Shown: positions 42,957 through 51,330 of the stretch, in pieces | Layout of the letters: each line of letters starts with the position of its first letter | How positions within the stretch are numbered: the first letter of the stretch is position 1 | Notes under the pieces: model-generated | Told to the model about the DNA's origin: nothing | The model's database searches: none | Seen by the model: the letters and a program-made list of their open reading frames with translations, nothing else | Assembly (NCBI GenBank): GCA_022616055.1 | Contig: JAKEFM010000058.1 | Span: 1 to 64,000 of the forward strand | Direction of reading: 5' to 3' | Source of the DNA: Planctomycetota bacterium | GTDB lineage: Bacteria > Planctomycetota > UBA1135 > JAKEFM01 | DNA: 64,000 bases | Made by a program: the position numbers and the translations under genes

Positions 42957-44951
42957 CTACGGCACGATCTCGACCGTCGCGGAGGAGGAGACGCGCAGGA
43001 CCGAGGCGAGCCCGGGCGTGAAGACGACCGCGGCGAAGGTGACCTCGGCGCCGACGATCGAGGCCCCGAGCCCCGCGGGGAGGATCAGCTGTCCTCCTCC
43101 CGTCCCGAAGAGGGAGAGGGCGCCGAAGAAGTTCGAGAAGAGCGCGCCGGTCGAATCGGCGAGGGCGAGGAAGGTGAGGGCGTCCAGGTTGACCGGGAGG
43201 GTGAGACCGCCGGAGACGGCGGTCCCCGGGAAGTCTCCGGAGGCCGACGCGAGGACGAGGTAGGGGAGGCCCCCCTGCGCCAGCCCGGCGATCAGGGAGA
43301 GGGAGACGGTCCCCCCGGACGCCTCCGAGATCGTCGAGGTCGAGGCCGTGAGGATCGGCGCGGATCCGACCGGGCCGAGCAGGACGCGGGCCTCGTAGGA
43401 GCCGTAGGGACGGATCGAGGAGTTCGTGTCGACCCGCGCGGCGTAGAAGCCCTCGGCGGCGGCCGTCAGCGGGGCGATCCGGGCGTTTCGGTCGGAGCCC
43501 CCTCCCTCCGCGCTGGCGAGGAGGACTCCGCTCGGGGAGAAGAGGCCGAGCGCCGGATCGCAGAAGGTCTCCGCGTCGGCGACGGCGTTGGGATAGCGCG
43601 TCTCGACCTCGATCGTCGCCCCCGCGGGGACGAAGAAGCGGAGGAAGTCCTCGTCCCCCGTCCCGGGGGCGGGGGGGCTCGCGGCGGAGTAGTAGAGCGT
43701 GCGGACGGACGACCAGAGGCCCGGGGAGAAGGAGGACGGGGAGCCGAGGGCGTTGTTCGGCTCGTCCGCGTCGTTCGTGAATCGCATCTTCCAGCCCGCG
43801 AACACCCCGGCGAGCTCGGCGGCATTCCCGTAGTCGGTCGGCGCGAACCAGCCGTTCCAGAAGTGGGCGATCGTCAGGTTCGTCGCGACCGCGACCGGCC
43901 CGGCGAAGACCGCCCACTGCGCCCCCTCGACGGTGGCGCCCGCGCCGATCGTCAGCGTGCCGTCGAACGGGTCGTCGTCCCCGGCGAAGGGGTCGGGCGT
44001 CGAAGGATCGTCGATCACGTCCCAGAGGGAGCAGAAGACCGCCCCCTCGTCCGCCTCCCCCCCCGTCGAGGCGGTGAAGGGGAACCCGTCCTCGAACCGC
44101 ATCCGGAGCTGGATCGTCCCCGGGCCGGTGGAGCCGTCGTTGTTGGCGTCCATGTAGAAGCCCGGGTCGGGATCTCCGTACGACTTGCGCACCGCCCCGC
44201 CGAAGAAGGACGCCCACCCCTCGCCGATGGAGAGCCGCGGATCCTGGTTGCTCTGCCCGAAGGAGTGCGTCCCGCCGGGGCTGTCGCTGTCGGAGTAGAG
44301 GAACTGGATCACGTGTCCGATCTCGTGGAGCGCGGTCGCGTCGTCGTAGCCGTCGTCGACCGCCATCGAGACGCTCGTGCCGGACGCGAAGGAGCCCGAT
44401 CCCCCGGGCCACTGAAGGATGAGGAGGGACGCCGGGGCGGGCGCGCCGATCGAGGGGAGCGTGACGTACTCGAACGCGCGCAGCCCCATGTCGAGGAGGT
44501 TGAAGGGATTCCCCTGCTGCGCGCCGGAGAAGACCTTCTGCGCGACGAGCGTGCCGACGGCGAGGTTCGTCGAGAGGCTCCAGTTCGGGAAGACGGGGGA
44601 GGCGGTCGAGTAGAGGGTCCCCCCCGTCGTCTGGACCCGCACCGGCTTGCCGCCGACGAGGAGGGAGGTCGCGAAGCACCGGACCTGGACGCTCGCCGTC
44701 CCCGAGCCCGGGACGAGGACCGAGAAGTTGCCGGAGGCGTCCGTGAAGCCCTGCGCGAGCACCGCCTGGTTCGACGTGTTGACCACCGACAAGTCCGCGA
44801 AGCGGACGGCCAAGTTCGGCTCGTTGCCCGTGTACCCCTGGTCGAAGGTGAACTCCCGGTCGACGTAGAGGAACTGGCCGGAGACGACGAAGTCCGCGCT
44901 CGCGGAGGCCGCGAGGAGGGGGAGCACGCCCGCGACGACGAGGCGTCTCAT
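42957..44951 (-). CDS. Exported metalloprotease with PPC-like C-terminal region
   Basis: The 664-residue protein has a signal peptide (VAGVLPLLAASASA). An N-terminal beta domain (about 20-130) precedes a zinc site, ALHEIGHVIQF with His209 and His213. A distal segment SIGEGWASFFGG at about 241-252 is typical of gluzincins. A PPC-like domain follows at about 395-530 (DEPNNALGSPSSF, GDEDFLRFFVPAGATIEVET). The last 110 residues form the planctomycete-style C-terminal domain (GLPYLVLASASGDFPG, NLDALTFLALADSTG). Start codon ATG overlaps the stop of the upstream gene (ATGA). It is probably a secreted protease; substrate unknown. Confidence 0.85.
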   Translation of the reverse strand: MRRLVVAGVLPLLAASASADFVVSGQFLYVDREFTFDQGYTGNEPNLAVRFADLSVVNTSNQAVLAQGFTDASGNFSVLVPGSGTASVQVRCFATSLLVGGKPVRVQTTGGTLYSTASPVFPNWSLSTNLAVGTLVAQKVFSGAQQGNPFNLLDMGLRAFEYVTLPSIGAPAPASLLILQWPGGSGSFASGTSVSMAVDDGYDDATALHEIGHVIQFLYSDSDSPGGTHSFGQSNQDPRLSIGEGWASFFGGAVRKSYGDPDPGFYMDANNDGSTGPGTIQLRMRFEDGFPFTASTGGEADEGAVFCSLWDVIDDPSTPDPFAGDDDPFDGTLTIGAGATVEGAQWAVFAGPVAVATNLTIAHFWNGWFAPTDYGNAAELAGVFAGWKMRFTNDADEPNNALGSPSSFSPGLWSSVRTLYYSAASPPAPGTGDEDFLRFFVPAGATIEVETRYPNAVADAETFCDPALGLFSPSGVLLASAEGGGSDRNARIAPLTAAAEGFYAARVDTNSSIRPYGSYEARVLLGPVGSAPILTASTSTISEASGGTVSLSLIAGLAQGGLPYLVLASASGDFPGTAVSGGLTLPVNLDALTFLALADSTGALFSNFFGALSLFGTGGGQLILPAGLGASIVGAEVTFAAVVFTPGLASVLRVSSSATVEIVP

Positions 44952-45466
44952 CGCAGCGGAACGGCCGGGATCTCGACCGTCTCCACGCCACCGGACCGGA
45001 CGAGGCGCCCGGGGATCGACGGCGGAGGATCGCCGAGGACGATCTCCCGGAGAGCGGACACCGCCTCCAGCTGCGAAGGGGAGTCAGGAGAACGGAAGCT
45101 CACGCGCGCGTGGACGAGGATGCGAGCCCCTCGCTGCCCGCCCGCGAGGCGGAGGATGCCTCGCCAGGAGAACCGTTCCCCGGCCCGGACGTTCGCCGCG
45201 GTCAAAGCGCTCGACTCGGGGCACGCCACGCCCTGGGGGAGATCCAGGGCGATCCCGACCGCTCGCGCGTCGAGGAAGGGCTGGACCTCCACCTCCACAT
45301 GGCAGGTGCGCGGCCCGTCCGGAACCGCGCGGACGCCGAGCCGGAACGGAGGGGAGGGCTTGCATCCCGGCGGCTCCAGATGGACGGCGAGATTCGCCGG
45401 GGAGCCGGGGAGCAGGGCGAGCCCGGCGGCAAAGATGGCGGAAACCATGCCGGGGCTCAGGCGCAT
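44948..45466 (-). CDS. Exported protein of unknown function coupled to the metalloprotease
   Basis: The 172-residue protein has a signal peptide (MVSAIFAAGLALLPGSPA). The mature part is beta-rich (FRLGVRAVPDGPRTCHVEVEVQP, ILVHARVSFRSP) with Cys residues at CKPS, TCHV and ACPES that could form disulfides. I do not recognise the family. Its TGA overlaps the ATG of the metalloprotease (ATGA), so equimolar expression is likely. Small exported partners encoded directly before a protease are often inhibitors or chaperones, but that is only a guess. Start is chosen at 45466; an internal Met six residues later is also possible. Confidence 0.65.
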   Translation of the reverse strand: MRLSPGMVSAIFAAGLALLPGSPANLAVHLEPPGCKPSPPFRLGVRAVPDGPRTCHVEVEVQPFLDARAVGIALDLPQGVACPESSALTAANVRAGERFSWRGILRLAGGQRGARILVHARVSFRSPDSPSQLEAVSALREIVLGDPPPSIPGRLVRSGGVETVEIPAVPLR

Positions 45467-45548
45467 GGGTGGGGAGGGCCGCGGGGGGAAGCGACCGATG
45501 GGAAGTCTACCCCCTCGCGGCACTTCCGTCCGTGCTCGGCCGGGGGAC

Positions 45549-46586
45549 TCAGTTCCGCAGGGAGGGCCAGTGCGGCGCGAGGATCTTCCGCGCGGCGCGC
45601 GCGACGACCCTCGCGGCCTCGCTCTCCCGCGCGTCGAGGTCGTTCTCCGTGTTCTCCCCCGTCGCGGCGGCGAGCGCGGCGCGGACGCCCGCGACGAGCC
45701 CGGCGGGGTGGTATCCCCCCTCGAGGGCGAGGACGAGCCGGCCGGGGCAATGCTTCGCCGTCCACCGCGCGAAGAGGGCGAAGAGCGCGGCGAAGCCCTC
45801 CTCCGTCACCGACATCCCCCCGATCGGGTCGCGCTTCCAGGTGTCGAATCCCGCCGACACGACGATCAGGTCGGGGCGGAACTCCTCGAGGATCGGCCCC
45901 GCGATCTCGCGGTAGAGATAGAGGAGGTCGCCGTCCCCCGCCCCCGCGGCGAGGGGGAGGTTCACCGTGGCGCCTCGCCCCTCTCCGGCGCCGATCTCCG
46001 TGACCGCGCCGGTCCCGGGATAGAAGGGGTAGCGGTGGCTCGAGACGTAGAGGACGTCGGGGCGCGTCCAGAAGGCGTGCTGCGTCCCGTTGCCGTGGTG
46101 GACGTCGGGGTCGAGGATGGCCACGCGGCGGCACCCGAGCTTCGCCGTCGCGTGGGCCGCCGCGACCGCCACGTTGTTGAAGAGGCAGAACCCCATCGCG
46201 CGGTCGCGCTCGGCGTGGTGGCCCGGAGGACGGACGAGGGCGAAGGCGCCCCGGGCGGTTCCGGCGACGACCAACTCCGTCGCCTGGACGACGGAGCCCG
46301 CGGCGAGGAGGGCGACCTCGTAGGACCGCTCGCTCGTCGCCGTATCCATGTCGAGGGGGGTCAAGCCCCCGCCGGCGGTCTGCGCCATCCGCTCGATGTG
46401 GGAGGCGTGGTGGACGCGCTCGAGCTCGTCCGGGGTCGCCTCGCGGGGCGCGGCGAATCGCGTCCCCCTCGGAGGGCGCGCGTCGAGGTCCTCGTGGATC
46501 GCGCGGAGCCGGCCCGGGTTCTCGGGGTGCCCGAACCCCGGGTCGTGCTCGAGGAACCGGTCGTCGCGGAGAATGACGGTCTCCAC
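45549..46586 (-). CDS. Class II-type histone-deacetylase-family amidohydrolase
   Basis: The 345-residue protein is an HDAC/AcuC/APAH-superfamily zinc enzyme. Marks are FALVRPPGHHAERDRAMGFCLFNN with the active-site His pair, VAILDPDVHHGNGTQHAFW supplying zinc ligands Asp and His, VVSAGFDTWKRDPIGG with the second zinc Asp, and LVLALEGGYHPAGL near the C-terminus. Bacterial members deacetylate acetylpolyamines, acetoin-pathway enzymes or acyl-lysines; the substrate is not evident. The GTG start has TATCGT eight bases upstream, implying a leaderless transcript. It is divergent from aconitase across 70 nt. Confidence 0.92.
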   Translation of the reverse strand: METVILRDDRFLEHDPGFGHPENPGRLRAIHEDLDARPPRGTRFAAPREATPDELERVHHASHIERMAQTAGGGLTPLDMDTATSERSYEVALLAAGSVVQATELVVAGTARGAFALVRPPGHHAERDRAMGFCLFNNVAVAAAHATAKLGCRRVAILDPDVHHGNGTQHAFWTRPDVLYVSSHRYPFYPGTGAVTEIGAGEGRGATVNLPLAAGAGDGDLLYLYREIAGPILEEFRPDLIVVSAGFDTWKRDPIGGMSVTEEGFAALFALFARWTAKHCPGRLVLALEGGYHPAGLVAGVRAALAAATGENTENDLDARESEAARVVARAARKILAPHWPSLRN

Positions 46587-46594
46587 GACGCCGC

Positions 46595-46600
46595 ACGATA
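46595..46600 (-). promoter_or_regulatory. Leaderless-type -10 of the deacetylase gene
   Basis: TATCGT on the minus strand lies eight bases before the GTG at 46586, with no ribosome site between. The divergent aconitase gene has CCGCTATGCTCC at 46606-46617 on the plus strand. Confidence 0.45.
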
Positions 46601-46656
46601 CCCTCCGCTATGCTCCGGGCCGTTCCCCGGACCCCTCCCCGGCGAAGGCTCCCTCC

Positions 46657-48936
46657 ATGACGACAACGATCGAGAGCACCCCGGCCCTCGTCTCCTCCTC
46701 GCTCGAGGCGATGGCGGCGCGCCTGGCGGCGGTGCGGCGCCGCCTCGGCCGCCCCCTCACGTTCGCGGACAAGGTCCTCCTCGGCCACCTCGACCAGCCG
46801 GAGAAGCAGGACCTCGTCCCGGGCGAGAGCTACCTCATGGTCCGGCCCGACCGCGTGGCGATGCAGGACGCGACCGCCCAGATGGCGCTCCTCCAGTTCG
46901 CCCACGCCGGCCGAAAGCGCGCCGCCGTCCCGACGACCGTCCACTGCGACCACCTGATCCAGGCGCGGACGGGGGCGAGGTCGGACACGGAGGCTGCTCT
47001 AGGTGAGAACCGCGAGGTCTACGAGTTCCTCCGCACGGCCTCGCGGAAGTACGGGATCGGCTTCTGGAAGCCCGGCGCCGGGATCATCCACCAGGTGGTC
47101 CTCGAGAATTACGCCTTCCCCGGCGGGCTCATGATCGGGACCGACTCCCACACGCCGAACATGGGAGGGCTCGGGATGGTCGCGGTCGGCGTCGGGGGCG
47201 CGGACGCCGTCGACGTGATGGCGGGCTTCCCGTGGGAGGTCCTCTATCCGAAGACGATCGGCGTGCGGCTGACGGGGGAGCTCAAGGGATGGGCCGCGCC
47301 GAAGGACGTGATCCTGTGGCTGTGCGGCGTCCTCACCACCGACGGGGGGACGAACCGGATCGTCGAGTACTTCGGGCCCGGCGCCCGCTCGATCTCCTGC
47401 ACCGGGAAGGGGACGATCACGAACATGGGCGCCGAGCTCGGCGCCACCTGCTCGATCTTCCCCTACGACGCGCGGATGGCGACCTATCTGCGGGCGACGA
47501 GGCGGGGGGAGATCGCCGCCATCGCGGACCGGCGCGGCGACCTCCTCGCCGCCGACCCCGAGGTCGAGCGCGCGCCGGAGAAGTTCTTCGACCGGGTGAT
47601 CGACCTCGACCTCTCCCGCCTCGAGCCTCACGTCGTCGGCCCCCACCGCCCCGACCTCGCCTGGCCGATCTCCGCTTTCGCCGGCGCCGTCGCGAAGGAG
47701 GGGTACCCCGACTCCCTCGCCTACGCCCTCATCGGCTCCTGCACGAACTCCTCCTACGAGGACCTCTCGCGCGCGGCCGACGTCGCCGAGCAGGCGCACG
47801 CCCGCGGGGCGAAGACGGCGGTCCCCCTCCTCGTCACACCCGGTTCCGAGCAGATCCGGGCGACCGTCGAGCGGGACGGCCTGCTCGCCTCCTTCGAGTC
47901 GATGGGGGCGACGGTCCTCGCCAACGCCTGCGGCCCCTGCATCGGCCAGTGGAAGAGGACCGACCTCTCCTCGAAGCCGCGCAACTCGATCGTCTCCTCG
48001 TTCAACCGGAACTTCCCCGGCCGCAACGACGGCAACGCGGAGACCCTCTCCTTCCTGACGAGCCCCGAGATCGTCCTCGCCCTCGGCCTGGCGGGCCGGC
48101 TCTCCTTCAACCCGCTGCGGGACGAGCTGAAGGGAGCCGACGGCCGCCCGTTCCGGCTCACCGCGCCGAAGCCCGCCCCCGAGGTCCCCGAGCGCGGGTT
48201 CCTCCGGGACGAGAAGGGGTACGAGGCGCCGGCCGAGGACGGGGCGTCGGTCGACGTCGCGATCGCGCCCGGGAGCGAGCGGCTCCAGCGCCTCGAGCCC
48301 TTCGCCCCCTGGGACGGCAGGGACTTCGAGGGGTGCCCCGTCCTCCTCAAGGCGAAGGGGGCCTGCACCACGGACCACATCTCCCCGGCGGGGCCGTGGC
48401 TGCGCTATCGCGGCCACCTCGACCGGATCAGCGACAACGCCTTCCTCGGCGCCGTCAACGCCTTCACGGGGGACAAGGGGAAGGGGCTGAACCCCCTCTC
48501 CGGGGAGAAGGGGGTCCCGTTCGCGAAGGTCGCCCGCGAGATGAAGGCGAAGGGGCTGCGCTGGGTCGCCGTCGGGGACGCGAACTACGGCGAGGGCTCG
48601 AGCCGCGAGCACGCCGCGATGACCCCCCGCCACCTCGGCTGCGCCGCGGTGATCACGCGCTCCTTCGCGCGGATCCATCAGTCCAACCTGAAGAAGCAGG
48701 GGATCCTCCCCCTCATCTTCGCGGACCCCGCCGACTACGACCGCGTCCGCGAGACCGACCGGGTGAGCCTGACGGGCCTCGAGGACCTCGCGCCGGGCCG
48801 GGACGTCGCGGGCGTCCTCCTCCACGCCGACGGCTCGAAGGACGCTCTCCGCCTGCACCACACGCTCAACGCCGAGCAGATCGGGTGGTTCCGGGCCGGC
48901 TCGGCGCTGAACCGCCTCCGGCAGCAGCCGGCCTAG
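46657..48936 (+). CDS. Aconitate hydratase
   Basis: The 759-residue protein is an aconitase of the mitochondrial-type length. It isomerises citrate and isocitrate in the TCA cycle using a 4Fe-4S cluster. Marks are IGTDSHTPNMGGLGMVAVGVGGADAVDVMAG, the cluster Cys in IGSCTNSSYEDL and in ANACGPCIGQWKR, NDGNAETLSFLTSPE, and the swivel-domain YGEGSSREHAAM with its substrate Arg/Ser. The ATG at 46657 gives a short N-terminal extension before the family start (LTFADKVLLGHLD). A -10-like TATGCT lies 42 nt upstream. It stands alone between the divergent deacetylase gene and the ArsR operon. Confidence 0.96.
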   Translation: MTTTIESTPALVSSSLEAMAARLAAVRRRLGRPLTFADKVLLGHLDQPEKQDLVPGESYLMVRPDRVAMQDATAQMALLQFAHAGRKRAAVPTTVHCDHLIQARTGARSDTEAALGENREVYEFLRTASRKYGIGFWKPGAGIIHQVVLENYAFPGGLMIGTDSHTPNMGGLGMVAVGVGGADAVDVMAGFPWEVLYPKTIGVRLTGELKGWAAPKDVILWLCGVLTTDGGTNRIVEYFGPGARSISCTGKGTITNMGAELGATCSIFPYDARMATYLRATRRGEIAAIADRRGDLLAADPEVERAPEKFFDRVIDLDLSRLEPHVVGPHRPDLAWPISAFAGAVAKEGYPDSLAYALIGSCTNSSYEDLSRAADVAEQAHARGAKTAVPLLVTPGSEQIRATVERDGLLASFESMGATVLANACGPCIGQWKRTDLSSKPRNSIVSSFNRNFPGRNDGNAETLSFLTSPEIVLALGLAGRLSFNPLRDELKGADGRPFRLTAPKPAPEVPERGFLRDEKGYEAPAEDGASVDVAIAPGSERLQRLEPFAPWDGRDFEGCPVLLKAKGACTTDHISPAGPWLRYRGHLDRISDNAFLGAVNAFTGDKGKGLNPLSGEKGVPFAKVAREMKAKGLRWVAVGDANYGEGSSREHAAMTPRHLGCAAVITRSFARIHQSNLKKQGILPLIFADPADYDRVRETDRVSLTGLEDLAPGRDVAGVLLHADGSKDALRLHHTLNAEQIGWFRAGSALNRLRQQPA

Positions 48937-48964
48937 GCGGGGCGCCCCCCTCGCCGGCCGCCGG

Positions 48965-48993
48965 TTGACATGAACGGCGGTTCAAGTCAGTCT
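48965..48993 (+). promoter_or_regulatory. Promoter of the ArsR-aquaporin operon
   Basis: TTGACA (48965-48970), a 17-bp spacer, and CAGTCT (48988-48993), eight bases before the ATG at 49002. The -10 is weak but the geometry fits a leaderless start. The operator dyad covers the whole spacer. Confidence 0.5.
48966..48989 (+). promoter_or_regulatory. ArsR operator dyad
   Basis: TGACATGAAC and GTTCAAGTCA are 10-bp arms of an inverted repeat (nine of ten positions match) around GGCG. It overlaps the -35 and the -10. Binding by the ArsR encoded 13 nt downstream would block RNA polymerase, the standard autorepression layout for this family. Confidence 0.8.
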
Positions 48994-49001
48994 TCCGCGC
49001 C

Positions 49002-49334
49002 ATGCCGCGGGCCGCGAGGGGGATCGCCGGGACCCGGGGCTCCGCGGCCGCGTGCGCGGGGCGCTTGCGCGTCCTCGCAGACCCGACGCGCCTCGCGGTG
49101 GTCCGCGCGCTCCTGCGCGGCCCGCGCCACGTGGGGGAGATCAACGAGAGCGTGCGGATCGACCCGACGCTCCTCTCCCACCACCTGAGGGTCCTGCGCG
49201 AGGCCGGCCTCGTCGTCGCGCGACGGGACGGGAAGGCCGTCCTCTACGACCTCCCCCCCTCGGTCGCGGTCCTCCCGGCCGGGCGCGCGGTCGACCTCGG
49301 CTGCTGCGTCCTCTCGTTCGGGACGAGGCGATGA
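49002..49334 (+). CDS. ArsR/SmtB-family repressor heading a four-gene operon
   Basis: The 110-residue winged-helix protein contains RLRVLADPTRLAVVRALLRGP, the recognition helix region IDPTLLSHHLRVLREAGLVV, and the wing ARRDGKAVLYDL. Possible metal ligands are Cys18 near the N-terminus and the Cys101-Cys102 pair near the C-terminus; there is no CxC in the recognition helix. It sits directly behind a dyad operator and overlaps the aquaporin ATG (ATGA). It should repress its own operon and be released by a metal, metalloid or redox signal. Arsenite would suit the aquaporin partner, but the G3E GTPase points also to zinc, cobalt or nickel. Confidence 0.88.
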   Translation: MPRAARGIAGTRGSAAACAGRLRVLADPTRLAVVRALLRGPRHVGEINESVRIDPTLLSHHLRVLREAGLVVARRDGKAVLYDLPPSVAVLPAGRAVDLGCCVLSFGTRR

Positions 49335-50206
49335 GCGTCGAGGCCTCCGTCGTCGAGATCCGCCCCGCCCCGCGCGCGAGCGCGCCGGCGGCCCGCGCGG
49401 GAGCCAGCCGGACCCTCCTCCCGCGCCTCGCGGCGGAGGCGGGGGGGACCTTCCTCCTCGTCTTCTTCGGCCTCGGCGTCCTCCACGCCTCGATCTTCGG
49501 GAACGCGCAGACCGGCCTCGGGACGATCGCGGCCGTCTGGGGGATCGGCGTCTCCCTCGCGATCTACGCGACGGCGGGGGTGAGCGGCGCGCACCTGAAC
49601 CCCGCGATGACCGCCGCGTTCGCTCTGTTCGGCGGCTTCCGCAGGCGCGAGGTCCTCCCCTACTGGGCCGCGCAGACTCTCGGGGCCTTCGCCGCCGCCG
49701 CGACGCTCCACGCGCTCTTCGCCCCGCTTGTCGCGGCGTTCGAGGCGTCGCGCGGCTTCTCCCGCGGGGACCCGGCGAGCGTCCTCTCGGCGATGGCGTA
49801 CGGGGAGTACTTCCCCAACCCGACGTCCCCGGCCTCGGCGCTCGGGGAGGGCGCGGCGTGCGCCGCGGAGTTCGTCGCCACCGCGATCCTCGCCTTCGTC
49901 GTCTTCGCCGTCACCGAGAGGTCGAACGCCTCGGGGCCGGGACGAGCGCTCGCCCCCGCCGCGATCGGTCTCGCCGTCGCCGCGCTGATCAGCGTCGTCG
50001 CCCCCCTCACCCAGGCCTGCTTCAACCCGGCTCGCGACTTCGGCCCCCGCGTCTTCGCCTGGCTGGCGGGATGGGGGAGCGTCGCGATCCCCGGCCCGCG
50101 CGGCGGATTCCTGACCGTCTACGTCCTCGCCCCGATCCTCGGCGCGGTCGTCGGCGCCGGGCTCTTCCACCGACTCTTCCGCCCCCACTACGCGAGCGCC
50201 TCATGA
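49331..50206 (+). CDS. MIP-family channel (aquaporin/aquaglyceroporin)
   Basis: The 291-residue protein has six TM helices and two NPA loops: SGAHLNPAMTAAF (NPA 90-92) and CFNPARDFGPRVF (NPA 232-234). A non-conserved basic N-terminal tail of about 30 residues precedes the first helix. A long loop at about 135-170 separates the halves. MIP channels conduct water, glycerol or uncharged metalloids such as arsenite; arsR-linked copies (AqpS type) export arsenite. Here no arsenate reductase or ArsB is adjacent, so the solute is open. It is coupled on both sides by ATGA overlaps. Confidence 0.88.
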   Translation: MSVEASVVEIRPAPRASAPAARAGASRTLLPRLAAEAGGTFLLVFFGLGVLHASIFGNAQTGLGTIAAVWGIGVSLAIYATAGVSGAHLNPAMTAAFALFGGFRRREVLPYWAAQTLGAFAAAATLHALFAPLVAAFEASRGFSRGDPASVLSAMAYGEYFPNPTSPASALGEGAACAAEFVATAILAFVVFAVTERSNASGPGRALAPAAIGLAVAALISVVAPLTQACFNPARDFGPRVFAWLAGWGSVAIPGPRGGFLTVYVLAPILGAVVGAGLFHRLFRPHYASAS

Positions 50207-51330
50207 GCCTCCTCTCGTCCCTCCTCGCCCTCCTCGGCTCCACCGACCTCGACCCCGCCCTCCCCTACCGGGCGGAGAAGGTCTCCCCGGTCGTCACCGA
50301 CGTCGACTTCACGGCCGTCGTGACGGCCCCCGAGGGGACGAAGCTCCTGCGGGTCTGGCTGCCCATCCCCCCGAGCGACGGGGCGCAGGAGGTCCTCTCG
50401 AGCACGATCGAGACCTTCCCCTCGAAGGTCGACCCGAGGATCGGCGAGGAGCCGCTGTTCGGGAACCGCTTCGCCTACTTCGAGTTCCCCGAGCCGAAGG
50501 GGGGCCAGTCGATCCGCCACCGGTTCCGGGTCCGCGTCCACGAGCTGCGCTTCCACCTCGATCCCGGGCGCGTCGAGCGTGTCGAGACGTGGCCCGACTC
50601 GTTCGCCCCCTACCTCCGCAGCGAGACGCAGGCGGTCGTCGTGAACGCAGCGGTCCGCGAGGCGGCCGCGACGGCCGTCCCGAAGCCCGCCGGCGCTGCG
50701 CTCGACTACGCGCGCGTCGTCGACTGGGTCGACGCGAACCTCAGGTACGACCACCACCGGGCCTCGCTCCGCGCCAGCTCCGAGTGGGCCCTCGAGAACC
50801 GCGCCGGGCACTGCTCGGACTACCACGGCCTGTGCTCGGCCCTCGGACGCGCGCTCGGCTACCCGACGCGCGTGACCTACGGGATGAACCTCTTCCCGAA
50901 GAACTCCCCTTCCCACTGCAAGGCGGAGATCTTCCTCCCCCCCGTCGGATGGGTGAGCTTCGACGTCTCCGAGACGCAGAAGCTCTGCGCGAAGATCGCC
51001 TCGGACGCGTCCCTCGACGAGGCGCGCAAGAAGGCGCTCCTCGCCGCGGCGAAGCGCCGCCTCCACGAGGGGTTCCGCGACAACACCTGGTGTCTCCTCA
51101 CGCGGGGCACCGACTACGACCTTGCGCCCCCGGCGAGCCGGCGCGTCCCGGTCGTCCGGACGCTCTACGCCGAGGCCGACGGCGTCGCGATCCCCGACCC
51201 GGATCCGGGGGACGCGAAGATGCGCGAGTTCGGCTGGATGACCGTCCACTCCTTCACGCCCGACCGGGCCGTCCCCTACCCGTTCAAGGACTGGCGGACG
51301 CTCGAGACGGCACCAGGAGGTGCGCGATGA
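50203..51330 (+). CDS. Transglutaminase-like cysteine protease-fold protein
   Basis: The 375-residue protein has a beta-rich N-terminal half (about 28-130; TKLLRVWLPIPPSDGAQEV) like the barrel before many bacterial transglutaminase-core domains. The core has Cys204 in NRAGHCSDYHGLCSALGRALG, His238 in SPSHCKAEIFLPPVGW and Asp254 in VSFDVSE, so the catalytic triad is intact. Such proteins are peptidases or amide-processing enzymes. A hydrophobic start (SLLSSLLALLGS) could be a short signal. Both ends overlap neighbours by ATGA. Its link to a metal-regulated channel and GTPase is unexplained. Confidence 0.87.
   Translation: MSLLSSLLALLGSTDLDPALPYRAEKVSPVVTDVDFTAVVTAPEGTKLLRVWLPIPPSDGAQEVLSSTIETFPSKVDPRIGEEPLFGNRFAYFEFPEPKGGQSIRHRFRVRVHELRFHLDPGRVERVETWPDSFAPYLRSETQAVVVNAAVREAAATAVPKPAGAALDYARVVDWVDANLRYDHHRASLRASSEWALENRAGHCSDYHGLCSALGRALGYPTRVTYGMNLFPKNSPSHCKAEIFLPPVGWVSFDVSETQKLCAKIASDASLDEARKKALLAAAKRRLHEGFRDNTWCLLTRGTDYDLAPPASRRVPVVRTLYAEADGVAIPDPDPGDAKMREFGWMTVHSFTPDRAVPYPFKDWRTLETAPGGAR

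Noticed and set aside
49002-50206. A classical arsenic resistance operon
   Set aside because: Only ArsR and a MIP channel fit. ArsC, ArsB/Acr3 and ArsM are absent, and the next two genes are unrelated to known arsenic operons.
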